Below are positions 8,831 to 16,246 of a DNA stretch of 64,000 nt, piece by piece. Source of the DNA: Anaerocolumna chitinilytica. GTDB taxonomy: Bacteria; Bacillota; Clostridia; Lachnospirales; Lachnospiraceae. Where the stretch lies: the NCBI RefSeq assembly GCF_014218355.1, contig NZ_AP023368.1, positions 5,519,501-5,583,500 on the forward strand, read 5' to 3'. A program made the translations under genes and the position numbers. The notes under the pieces were generated by a model, which had not been told where the DNA came from, ran no database searches, and worked only from the letters and a program-made list of their open reading frames with translations. The first letter of the stretch is position 1, and each line of letters opens with the position of its first letter.

Positions 8831-11170
8831 TTATAAGTCCTTATAAAAACTCAAGGTATCTTTCAGTTCCTGTGTGAGTTCTCCGCCTTCTTTTTCAATG
8901 ACCCGGTACCTTAATTCGATGTCCTTAATTTTCTTTATGGTATTCCTTGAGAACCGCTCCATGGCTTCTGAAAATAAAGGCATTCCCTTTAACCGTTCAC
9001 GGATTTCCTTTTTAAAAGGACAATAAGTAGCAACAATCTCTCGGGCAAAGCGGTTGAGCCTGACAGCTCCGGTAGACTCGCTCTTCATCCATCCTTCGTA
9101 ATCAATTACAAAGATTTCCCTGTAATTGTTTTTACCTTTTTGTATCTGCGCTTTGATTTTCTCACGCATCTCTTCGGAAATCTCTCGGTTCTTACGGTAA
9201 AACTGAATGTAATCGGCATACTCCGAAGTCAGAGATTTCTCCTTAATATTATTCCAGGCATTTCCCTGTATGCTTCTGCAAAGTTCCCAGCGGAACTTGC
9301 CAAGTACTTTAATCATCATGTCATTGAAGTTGGCATCCACAAAGATCGGAAATATAAAACGTCCTTCCCTGCTCTTCTTCTTCCCAGTAATTTCCTGCCA
9401 CATTACTCCGTGAAAGCCCATTACCGGCATAAGAATGATATCCGGATATACCGGCTGCATTACATATTCTTTTGCAATTCCCTTTTGCTGATTTACATAC
9501 ATTATCTCACGGTGGAAGACAGAATAGTCAATTTCAAGCAGGCTTTGGATTGTGTCATTAACGCGCTTAGGCGTTAATAACATATTCTGAAAACCTTTTA
9601 CAATACTCTCTCCCCATAAAAAGGGTACAAAAGTGCTGAATTGACCGTTTACTACCTTGCTGTTATAACGGAACATATTCTGCATCTCATATTTTACTCG
9701 AAGTACAGGATTGACGAGGGCATCTTTCTCTCCCTCTTCCGTAATCTCCCCTCTTTTACGGTTATTCCGAAGCCAGTCCGGATATTCCTGATCGAATTCG
9801 TTCTTAGATGGTTCCTTCTCGCCATTATATACACAAAGCAGCCAGGATTTAATATCATAAACCTTACATAAACCGGTCTGCTTAAGCAGTTCATCATCCA
9901 GGAAATACAATTCCCTCAGCTGATCTGTCGTTAGAAGGCGCTCATCCAGAAAACCGTATTTCAAGAAAAGATCAATTACCTTCGGAACATTACTGTCCTT
10001 GCAGGCTTTTAAAAATACCAATTCATATATTTCATAGAAATGCTGGGTAAGCCTTCTGCGAAGCACCCTGATTCTATCGTCTGTTGAAAATTTATCCCTC
10101 AAATTAATAAAGTCCAGCAGTCCCTGTGCCATATCCTCTGTTTTTTCCAAATCATACATGGCATAATTGCATATCTGCTGAAAACTTCCTTCCAGTACGG
10201 ATGTTACTTCTTTTGCTTCGTTTTCTGTATATTGGAAGTTATTATCAACCTGTTCTTTACGATTGGAGGTCTTGGATATCAGCATGTAATAAATCTCTTG
10301 CATGCGAGCTCTGTCAACACTGCACTTTTTCCCAAGCTTTTCTTCAAAAATATTCTCCAGATTATTAATATGTTCAATGATGGCATCCACCACCCGGATT
10401 AACTCTCTGTTATCTCCGCCGGTTTCTTCAATGCTGATTGCAAGGGAAGCATACCCCTTATAGAGGCAATTATCCGAACTGTTAATAAGTCCAAGTATAA
10501 GCTTCTCAAGATAATCTGCCATCCTGCCGCATTCTGTCAGCATAAGGCTGATTAATTCCTGGGTATCTTCCAGGGTATATAACGTTACAATCTCCCCGTA
10601 GGAGCAGAAGGCTTTCCAGTGATCCACTGATATTTTAGCGCATTCCTTATAGTATTCCAGCTTTCTGTCGTCTAAAATAGACTCTTCAATATATGGTTCC
10701 AGTTCCGTTAATACTGTTACCGGGGTAACGGAATATCCCAGCTTATTTCCGATTTCTATATATTTCTTGTGATATTTATCAGAAAAATTATAGACATCCT
10801 CTGCCGCATTATGAAGCTTTGTATATATCTTTTCTATCTCAGACACATACCGTGATAAAGAGGCTGACATTAATCCTTTATAGTCCTTATTTATATTAAA
10901 GATATCTGTTATCTCTTCCGTGTTCTTTACCGGAAAGCTATAAAACAAGACTTCATCAAAGGCTTCATAGGTGCAATGATAATTACCAAAGGCTAAATCA
11001 CTAATCCCGATAAAATTACCAGTTCCAAGAAGCACCCGGCTTCCTTTGCTTTTGGCAAGCACCCTGCCCTTAAGGATAATTGATACTCCCTTTATCTGTT
11101 CTCCTTCCAGATAGATTGTTGTATTCTTATCTACTTGATTTACTGCATTGTGATTAATTATTATTCCCAT
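8831..11170 (-). CDS. Large protein with N-terminal cyclic-nucleotide-binding-like domain (779 aa)
   Basis: The first 110 residues look like a cNMP-binding beta-barrel: TIYLEGEQIKGVSIILKGRVLAKSKGSRVLLGTG is the usual E-G-x-x-(hydrophobic)-x-I-L-x-G-x-V pattern, then GNFIGISDLAFGNYHCTYEA, matching the strand after the phosphate-binding cassette. The usual RxA phosphate-binding pair is not obvious, so ligand binding is doubtful. The remaining 660 residues are largely helical, contain no helix-turn-helix that I recognise, and match no family I know; a conserved-looking block is PFLWGESIVKGFQNMLLTPKRV. No membrane segments. The ATG at 11170 is preferred because GAGGTGG lies just before it. Probably a lineage-specific cytoplasmic protein; no function assigned. 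Confidence 0.7.
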   Translation of the reverse strand: MGIIINHNAVNQVDKNTTIYLEGEQIKGVSIILKGRVLAKSKGSRVLLGTGNFIGISDLAFGNYHCTYEAFDEVLFYSFPVKNTEEITDIFNINKDYKGLMSASLSRYVSEIEKIYTKLHNAAEDVYNFSDKYHKKYIEIGNKLGYSVTPVTVLTELEPYIEESILDDRKLEYYKECAKISVDHWKAFCSYGEIVTLYTLEDTQELISLMLTECGRMADYLEKLILGLINSSDNCLYKGYASLAISIEETGGDNRELIRVVDAIIEHINNLENIFEEKLGKKCSVDRARMQEIYYMLISKTSNRKEQVDNNFQYTENEAKEVTSVLEGSFQQICNYAMYDLEKTEDMAQGLLDFINLRDKFSTDDRIRVLRRRLTQHFYEIYELVFLKACKDSNVPKVIDLFLKYGFLDERLLTTDQLRELYFLDDELLKQTGLCKVYDIKSWLLCVYNGEKEPSKNEFDQEYPDWLRNNRKRGEITEEGEKDALVNPVLRVKYEMQNMFRYNSKVVNGQFSTFVPFLWGESIVKGFQNMLLTPKRVNDTIQSLLEIDYSVFHREIMYVNQQKGIAKEYVMQPVYPDIILMPVMGFHGVMWQEITGKKKSREGRFIFPIFVDANFNDMMIKVLGKFRWELCRSIQGNAWNNIKEKSLTSEYADYIQFYRKNREISEEMREKIKAQIQKGKNNYREIFVIDYEGWMKSESTGAVRLNRFAREIVATYCPFKKEIRERLKGMPLFSEAMERFSRNTIKKIKDIELRYRVIEKEGGELTQELKDTLSFYKDL

Positions 11171-11316
11171 ATCCCACCTCATCTATCTTTTGAGTATAAT
11201 CCCATTATAATCTATAATATGACAATCCGAAAGATGAATTTTGCATATTTGTCTGTTACGGGTATAGTAAAAAAGGACCAATAAGCTAAATATATTCTGT
11301 TAAAAAAAGAAGAAAT

Positions 11317-11348
11317 AAAAAATGCCGCTCACATATACTGTGACGACA
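11317..11348 (-). terminator. Terminator of the SRP RNA gene
   Basis: On the minus strand GTCGTCACA pairs with TGTGAGCGGC (one bulged G) and is followed by ATTTTTTATTTC. It lies about 35 bp beyond the predicted 3' end of the SRP RNA. Confidence 0.65.
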
Positions 11349-11382
11349 TCCTTACATAATGGTATAATCTATATATATTTTA

Positions 11383-11650
11383 ATCCGTGCGTCTTGCTTT
11401 GAATGTATACCATAAGCGTTACCCTTACAGTTAACTCGGTTCAGGCACCCTCACGGCACACAAGAGTTTTCGCTTAGTGCTGCTTCATTCCTGACCTGAC
11501 ACGGTTCACGAATTCCTGTTGCGTAAGACCCAAACGTCAACATCACTTATAAGGGGCTGCCCTACAGTATATCACCCTGGGCAAGACATCACCCCTGCTG
11601 TAGCGGATTGCAGGTACAGGGCACCGCTATCTCCCCGGCTGCACGGAAAT
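11383..11650 (-). ncRNA. ffs: Signal recognition particle RNA, large bacterial type
   Basis: Read on the minus strand, the gene begins with CCGTGCAGCCGGGGAG, the start of the Alu domain of Bacillus/Clostridium-type SRP RNA, followed by GGTGCCCTGTACC. The universally conserved S-domain loop appears as GTCAGGTCAGGAATGAAGCA (standard form GTCAGG-CCGGAAGGAAGCAGC). The 5' CCGTGC (11641-11646 on plus) pairs with the 3' GCACGG (11385-11390), closing a molecule of about 268 nt, like the B. subtilis scRNA. It binds Ffh (and HBsu-type proteins in Bacillus) for co-translational targeting to the membrane. It lies directly downstream of tadA on the same strand, as in B. subtilis. A TATAAA upstream near 11653-11658 may be the -10 element. 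Ends are estimated from pairing. Confidence 0.92.
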
Positions 11651-11738
11651 TTTATAACATGGTTAAGTTGTAAATCGAAGGCAGAATTCTTTTTTCTCGA
11701 ATCTTGCCTGTTCAGTATACTTTATTTTTAATGCAAAG

Positions 11739-12272
11739 TCAAGTAGCATCCTTTGCGGTGTCAAGCTGTGAAGAATTGCCGGTTTGCAGCAATTTTTCTT
11801 TGCTTTCTTCTTTTTCTTTTTTATTGCGGATTCTAAGATCAACAAAGAAATCCTGCAGAACTTTTTTACATTCCTCTTCCATTACACCTGTGGTTAATTC
11901 CACTTGATGGTTAAATTCTTCCATCTGGAGGATATTAAGGATAGAGCCGGCGCACCCGGCTTTGGGGTTCATTGCCCCTACAATCACTTCTTTTATTCTC
12001 GCCTGTACAATTGCACCTGAGCACATTTGACAGGGTTCAAGTGTCACATAGAGGGTACAGTCCTCCAAGCGCCAGTCTCCCATTGCTTTACTGGCCTTTT
12101 GTATGGCTGTAATCTCTGCATGAGCCAATGTGGTTTTTTTTGTGTTTCTTCTATTATAACCTCTTCCGATAATTTTATCCTTAAAAACGATTACACAGCC
12201 TATTGGCACTTCTCCGATCTTGGCTGCCTTTTTTGCTTCCTTTAGGGCTTCCTTCATATATTTCATATCCAT
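11739..12272 (-). CDS. tadA: tRNA-specific adenosine deaminase
   Basis: Deaminates the wobble adenosine of tRNA-Arg(ACG) to inosine; zinc enzyme of the cytidine deaminase fold. The catalytic HAEITAI (zinc His and proton-shuttle Glu, around residue 52) and EPCQMCSGAI (two zinc Cys, around residues 80-83) are intact, and GAxNPKAG(C)AGS follows. At 177 aa it is longer than typical by a lysine/glutamate-rich tail (RIRNKKEKEESKEK) of about 25 residues with no known role. A good ribosome binding site close to the annotated ATG is lacking, AGGAAGGA being about 14 bases upstream, so the start could be the second or third Met. The following gene on the strand is the SRP RNA. Confidence 0.93.
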   Translation of the reverse strand: MDMKYMKEALKEAKKAAKIGEVPIGCVIVFKDKIIGRGYNRRNTKKTTLAHAEITAIQKASKAMGDWRLEDCTLYVTLEPCQMCSGAIVQARIKEVIVGAMNPKAGCAGSILNILQMEEFNHQVELTTGVMEEECKKVLQDFFVDLRIRNKKEKEESKEKLLQTGNSSQLDTAKDAT

Positions 12273-12508
12273 ATATAATTGTCATATCCTTCCTAGCCAC
12301 TGGACGAATCCGTGGATATTTGCTATTATTAATATACTACGAGTACACTTTCCGGGCAAGTAATTACTTTCATATTGTCAGACTGCAAAACATATATATA
12401 ATATAAGAATTTTCCTAAAGCATACAGTAGCGTTGATACTACTGTCAAAAACAACTCAACTAATCTACGAAAGAATTTGGCATCCATAAAGTGCATACAG
12501 GTGTTTAT

Positions 12509-13204
12509 ATGAGAATACACGGCTTTCAAAAAACTACATTATTAGATTACCCTGGGCATCTGGCCGCAACAATTTTTTTTGGCGGCTGTAACTTCCTATG
12601 TCCCTTCTGCCACAATGCTTCCCTGGTACTATACCCGGACAGTCTTCCTGCCATTCCAAAAGAAGAAGTACTTGCAACATTAAGGAAGCGAAAAGAAATC
12701 TTGGAAGGTGTATGCATTACAGGCGGTGAACCTACGCTAGAGCCTGGCCTTGCTGACTTTATAAAAGAAATCAAGGATATGGGTTATCTTATTAAGCTGG
12801 ATACTAACGGCAGTAACCCTATCCTGTTAAAACAATTGATATCAGAGGGACTGCTCGATTATGTTGCAATGGATATTAAAAACAGCCCTGAAAAGTATTC
12901 TGATACCATCGGAAAGAAGAACTTCTCTTTAAAAAATATCTCAGAAAGTATTCAGCTCTTGCTTAACGGCAATATTGATTACGAGTTTCGGACAACAATA
13001 ACCAAGGAATTTCATATTCCTTCGGATTTTATAGCAATCGGAGAATGGCTTAAAGGTGCCAGAGCATATTATCTTCAGTCCTACAAAGAATCTGAGGATG
13101 TAATATCTCCTGGTTTTCACAGTTATACAAAGGATGAACTTGACGAAATTCGCAGGCTCCTCCTTCCCTATGTCTCAAAGGTCGAAGTTAGGGGCGTTGA
13201 TTAG
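12509..13204 (+). CDS. Radical SAM activating enzyme, NrdG2-type (231 aa)
   Basis: Belongs to the family annotated as anaerobic ribonucleoside-triphosphate reductase activating protein, longer subtype (TIGR02495-like). The [4Fe-4S]/SAM motif is GCNFLCPFCHN (CxxxCxxC) near residue 26-34, GGEPTL follows, and LKLDTNG is the usual strand-4 segment. The N-terminal MRIHGFQKTTLLDYPG is characteristic of the subtype. The true NrdG of this window is at 20504 beside nrdD, so this orphan enzyme probably activates another glycyl-radical enzyme or is a backup. The ATG at 12509 is chosen for AGGTG six bases upstream; an in-frame GTG lies at 12491. Confidence 0.85.
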   Translation: MRIHGFQKTTLLDYPGHLAATIFFGGCNFLCPFCHNASLVLYPDSLPAIPKEEVLATLRKRKEILEGVCITGGEPTLEPGLADFIKEIKDMGYLIKLDTNGSNPILLKQLISEGLLDYVAMDIKNSPEKYSDTIGKKNFSLKNISESIQLLLNGNIDYEFRTTITKEFHIPSDFIAIGEWLKGARAYYLQSYKESEDVISPGFHSYTKDELDEIRRLLLPYVSKVEVRGVD

Positions 13205-13293
13205 TCTACCGCATTTTACCACTGTTTTATATAGCAGGCACAGATTTTTGTATCTATCGGATTTTACAATTTAACTGGCATAGGAGAATTCAT

Positions 13294-13848
13294 ATGCAGA
13301 TGAGCATTCAGACTGACAGGTTACAGCTTAGAGTCCTTCACCCTAATGAAGCAGATAAAGTTTTGAGCTTTTATGCACAAAACAAAGAACATTTCGAGCC
13401 CTGGGAACCGGAAAGAGACATTAATTTCTACACCCCCTCTTACCAGCGGCTATCCTTATCAATTGAATATAATCTAATGCAGCAGTCCAAGCTTCTCCGC
13501 TATTGGGTGTTTTTAAAAAATAACCCTAATACTATTATAGGCTCTGTAAATTTTTATAACATTGTAAAAGGCTCCTATTTTACCTGCCAGCTAGGCTATA
13601 AGTTCGACCATCGTTTCTTAGGCCAAGGCTATGCAATTGAAGCCATAAGAGACTCCATGAAAACTCTCTTTTCCGATTATGAAATCCACCGGATTGAAGC
13701 AAATATTATGCCCTCGAACCTACGCTCCATTCATCTGGTTCAGAAACTGGGCTTTCAATATGAGGGCCTTGCTGTATCCAGTATAAAGATCAATCACAAA
13801 TGGGAGGATCATGTACGGTTTGCTTTTATCAATGAAATTGTAGTGTAA
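13294..13848 (+). CDS. GNAT N-acetyltransferase, RimJ/RimL-like (184 aa)
   Basis: Acetyl-CoA-dependent N-acetyltransferase of the ribosomal-protein-alanine subgroup. The start IQTDRLQLRVLHPNEADKVL and the FEPWEPER segment are typical of RimJ/RimL; the acetyl-CoA loop is the FLGQGYAIEAI segment (consensus Q/RxxGxG/A), and RIEANIMPSNLRSIHLVQKLGF is the usual motif B. AGGAG precedes the ATG. Possible substrates include ribosomal protein N-termini or a small molecule. It is monocistronic and convergent with the repeat protein gene. Confidence 0.85.
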   Translation: MQMSIQTDRLQLRVLHPNEADKVLSFYAQNKEHFEPWEPERDINFYTPSYQRLSLSIEYNLMQQSKLLRYWVFLKNNPNTIIGSVNFYNIVKGSYFTCQLGYKFDHRFLGQGYAIEAIRDSMKTLFSDYEIHRIEANIMPSNLRSIHLVQKLGFQYEGLAVSSIKINHKWEDHVRFAFINEIVV

Positions 13849-13859
13849 CCTACATAATA

Positions 13860-13897
13860 AAAGCTGCCATACAGCTTGCAGGCTGTTATGGCAGCTT
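13860..13897. terminator. Bidirectional terminator
   Basis: AAGCTGCCATA and TATGGCAGCTT flank an inner CAGC/GCTG pair (13860-13897), with A- and T-rich flanks. It sits between convergent genes ending at 13848 and 13903. Confidence 0.8.
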
Positions 13898-13902
13898 ATT
13901 TA

Positions 13903-15627
13903 TTATCCCTGACGGTTAAGTAGCACAGGTATATACCAATAACCGAATTCTCCGGTTCTCTGGGGTTTTTTCTTAGCACATTTAAAATTCTCAAAACCAA
14001 ACATTTTCGCCATGAATTTTTCCCTGTTATGATAAATTCCGGGCACTCCAAGAATATAATTCTGACCGGTCTTATCATTTACTCTTGCAAAAATCAGATG
14101 CCGGTAGCTGTAATACCCATGAAGAAGAAAACTATTATTCCCAAGGCCCCATAATTCCATAGGAAGCATTCCGATATCCTTGGGTTCAATTCTGGCACAC
14201 CAGGCTATCTCATTGTCTTCAAAAGGATACATCTTCGGAAAATTATGATAAATCTGTTTTGCCAGGGGATGGTCTTCAAAGACTGGCGTTGCCCTTAAAT
14301 CCGGCGTTGCTTCTTTTTCTGATTCCAGTGTGCTCTCAAGCTCTTCCGGCGGCTCAACTTCTTCAATTCTTTCTACTTTGTTAATCTCTGTTACCTTATC
14401 TTCTGCCGCTATATTATTCTTTGCCTCTGTTACAAAGCCTGCTGTCTCTTGATTATTCTCTGTTTCTGCTGCATAACCTGCTGTCTCTTGATTATCCTCT
14501 GCTTCTGCTGCATAACCTGCTGTCTCTTGATTATCCTCTGCTTCTGCTGCATAACCTGCTGTCTCTTGATTATTCTCTGCTTCTGCTGCATAACCTGCTG
14601 TCTCTTGATTATTCTCTGCGTCTGCTGTATAACCTGCTGTTTCTTGATTATTCTCTGCGTCTGCTGTATAACCTGCTGTTTCTTGATTATTCTCTGCGTC
14701 TGCTGTATAACCTGCTGTTTCTTGATTATTCTCTGCGTCTGCTGTATAACCTGCTGTTTCTTGATTATTCTCTACGAATGTTACATTCTTTTGAATCTCA
14801 ATATTATCTAAAGCCTCAGTTATATTATTCTCAGTCTCTATCATGTTCTCTGACTCTTTAACGTTATTATCTGTCCGTTTTTGAACATCAGTTACGTTTT
14901 CGGTATCAGGAACAGCCTTCTGAGGTTCACTGCCAACCTTTTTCATCTCATCCGGTTCAGCTGCAGGCTTTGCCCGTAGAAAATCGTCTAATACTCTTTC
15001 TTCCTCAATGGTATCACTTTCCGGCTTTTTATCCAGAGAAATATTGAGGTTAGGTGTTAGCAGATCTTTGAGGGATTTATCATTTCTTACTGTTTCCCTG
15101 ACAGGAGGAATAGTCTCTGTTTCCTTCGGAGCTTTTGCATGTTCAAAGAGTACTTCAGCCAAATTGGCAGCTTTCATTCCCTTGGTTTCCTCTTTTTCCC
15201 TGTCTGCTGCTCTCTCGGGTTTCTTTTCTTCTTTCCTGTCTATATTTGCCACCATTGCCATTGTAATTGGCTTACTGTCCCATTCTGTTGCAAAGAATTT
15301 TCTTTCAGAGAATAAAAGTACTATCCCCCCCATATCATTCATTCCATAGGGAGAGTTCATAATATGAGAAACATCTGTAATTATCTTAAAGTCACCGGTA
15401 TTATTTTTTACCAAGACTGTGCCAAGAAGTATGCCCTCTATCCCTGCATTCCTTCTGCGAAATGCATAGACCTTCAGCTGTTTCTCATTTAATCCCAGAG
15501 CCGTTATATGTATGGTATATTTACACTGTCCGTTTTTCGCCTCAACTCTGGCATAGCCTATGTTGTTCTTCTTTTTTCCTTCTTCATACAGATAAATGTA
15601 TGAAACCTGTCTTTTATAATCAGCCAT
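13903..15627 (-). CDS. Unrecognised two-domain protein with nine 13-residue repeats (574 aa)
   Basis: The N-terminal ~125 residues form a compact beta-rich domain (SYIYLYEEGKKKNNIGYARVE at residues 10-30). A charged linker follows, then nine near-identical 13-residue repeats of the form AENNQETAGYTAD or AEDNQETAGYAAE at about residues 284-400. The last ~125 residues form a globular domain rich in Trp/Tyr (WGLGNNSFLLHGYYSY, GVPGIYHNREKFMAKMFGF) that I associate only with uncharacterised Lachnospiraceae proteins. No signal peptide or membrane helix is visible. The gene is single and convergent with the acetyltransferase. Its leader contains a sequence complementary to the ribosome binding site (see 15631-15735). 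Function unknown. Confidence 0.7.
   Translation of the reverse strand: MADYKRQVSYIYLYEEGKKKNNIGYARVEAKNGQCKYTIHITALGLNEKQLKVYAFRRRNAGIEGILLGTVLVKNNTGDFKIITDVSHIMNSPYGMNDMGGIVLLFSERKFFATEWDSKPITMAMVANIDRKEEKKPERAADREKEETKGMKAANLAEVLFEHAKAPKETETIPPVRETVRNDKSLKDLLTPNLNISLDKKPESDTIEEERVLDDFLRAKPAAEPDEMKKVGSEPQKAVPDTENVTDVQKRTDNNVKESENMIETENNITEALDNIEIQKNVTFVENNQETAGYTADAENNQETAGYTADAENNQETAGYTADAENNQETAGYTADAENNQETAGYAAEAENNQETAGYAAEAEDNQETAGYAAEAEDNQETAGYAAETENNQETAGFVTEAKNNIAAEDKVTEINKVERIEEVEPPEELESTLESEKEATPDLRATPVFEDHPLAKQIYHNFPKMYPFEDNEIAWCARIEPKDIGMLPMELWGLGNNSFLLHGYYSYRHLIFARVNDKTGQNYILGVPGIYHNREKFMAKMFGFENFKCAKKKPQRTGEFGYWYIPVLLNRQG
14430..14778 (-). repeat. 39-bp in-frame tandem repeat, nine copies
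   Basis: The unit begins CCTGCTGT(C/T)TCTTGATTAT on the plus strand and recurs every 39 bp from 14438. Copies fall into two blocks: four TAD-type units and four to five AAE-type units, which suggests expansion by slippage or recombination. It encodes the repeat region of the surrounding protein. Confidence 0.95.
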
Positions 15628-15630
15628 AAT

Positions 15631-15735
15631 AGACTCCCTTTTCCTGTGCCAGAGTAATCGCAGGATTTAAGATTATCCTAACCTGGTACAATCTTAGAAC
15701 TGTTATTTACAACAATTATATTGCATCGGGAGTCT
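15631..15735 (-). promoter_or_regulatory. Leader able to sequester the ribosome binding site
   Basis: On the minus strand the leader of the repeat protein gene has AGACTCCC (plus 15728-15735) and, about 90 nt later, GGGAGTCT (plus 15631-15638), which contains the GGGAG ribosome binding site six bases before the ATG. An inner pair TAAGATT/AATCTTA could form in between. Pairing would mask the site. Whether it acts as a switch is inference. Confidence 0.35.
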
Positions 15736-15760
15736 TTTTATGACCAAAGAAAGACTGAAT

Positions 15761-16210
15761 TTATTCTGCAAATACTGCAGCAACCAGGTCGTTTACCAGC
15801 TTACCGTCTGATTTTCCCTTCACTCTTGGCATTAATTCCTTCATGATTTTTCCCTTATCCTTCGCTGTAGGAGCTGTGATTCCAAGCTCCGTAAGGACAT
15901 TTTGAATCTCCTGCTTAATTTCTTCTTCGCTTAAGAATACCGGTGCAAATTCGCCTAAAACAGAAAGTCTTAAGTTGCACTCATCGATAATATCCGTTCT
16001 ATCGGATGGAGCTGCTTCCAGCGTTTCTTTTAACTGTTTCATTTCTTTTAAAACAACTGCGTTTTCTTCCTCTTCTGTTAAGTCTGATCTTTTGTCAATA
16101 GCTACATTCTTGAGGGCGGTAAGAAGTGCAGAGAGAGCATCTTTTCTTCCCTTATCTCCTGCCTTCATAGCCTTTACCATTTCTCCTCTTACAAGTTCAA
16201 TCTTTGTCAT
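15761..16210 (-). CDS. yqeY: GatB/YqeY domain protein (149 aa)
   Basis: Small soluble protein of the YqeY family, homologous to the C-terminal tRNA-binding domain of GatB, the amidotransferase subunit that makes Gln-tRNA or Asn-tRNA. Stand-alone YqeY has no settled function. Typical elements are KAGDKGRKDALSALLTALKN near the start, PSDRTDIID, and the C-terminal PRVKGKSDGKLVNDLVAAV. Full length for the family. The ATG at 16210 is chosen for AAGGAGG with ideal spacing. It starts 36 bp after the ABC-F gene and is probably in the same operon. Confidence 0.88.
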   Translation of the reverse strand: MTKIELVRGEMVKAMKAGDKGRKDALSALLTALKNVAIDKRSDLTEEEENAVVLKEMKQLKETLEAAPSDRTDIIDECNLRLSVLGEFAPVFLSEEEIKQEIQNVLTELGITAPTAKDKGKIMKELMPRVKGKSDGKLVNDLVAAVFAE

Positions 16211-16246
16211 GTTTAATTCCTCCTTCAATAAATAATAAAATAGATT

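Noticed and set aside
14421..14861. Long hydrophobic Leu/Cys-rich open frames opposite the 39-bp repeats
   Set aside because: They are antisense shadows of the repeat-protein gene; periodic composition of the repeats keeps the frames open. No ribosome binding site.
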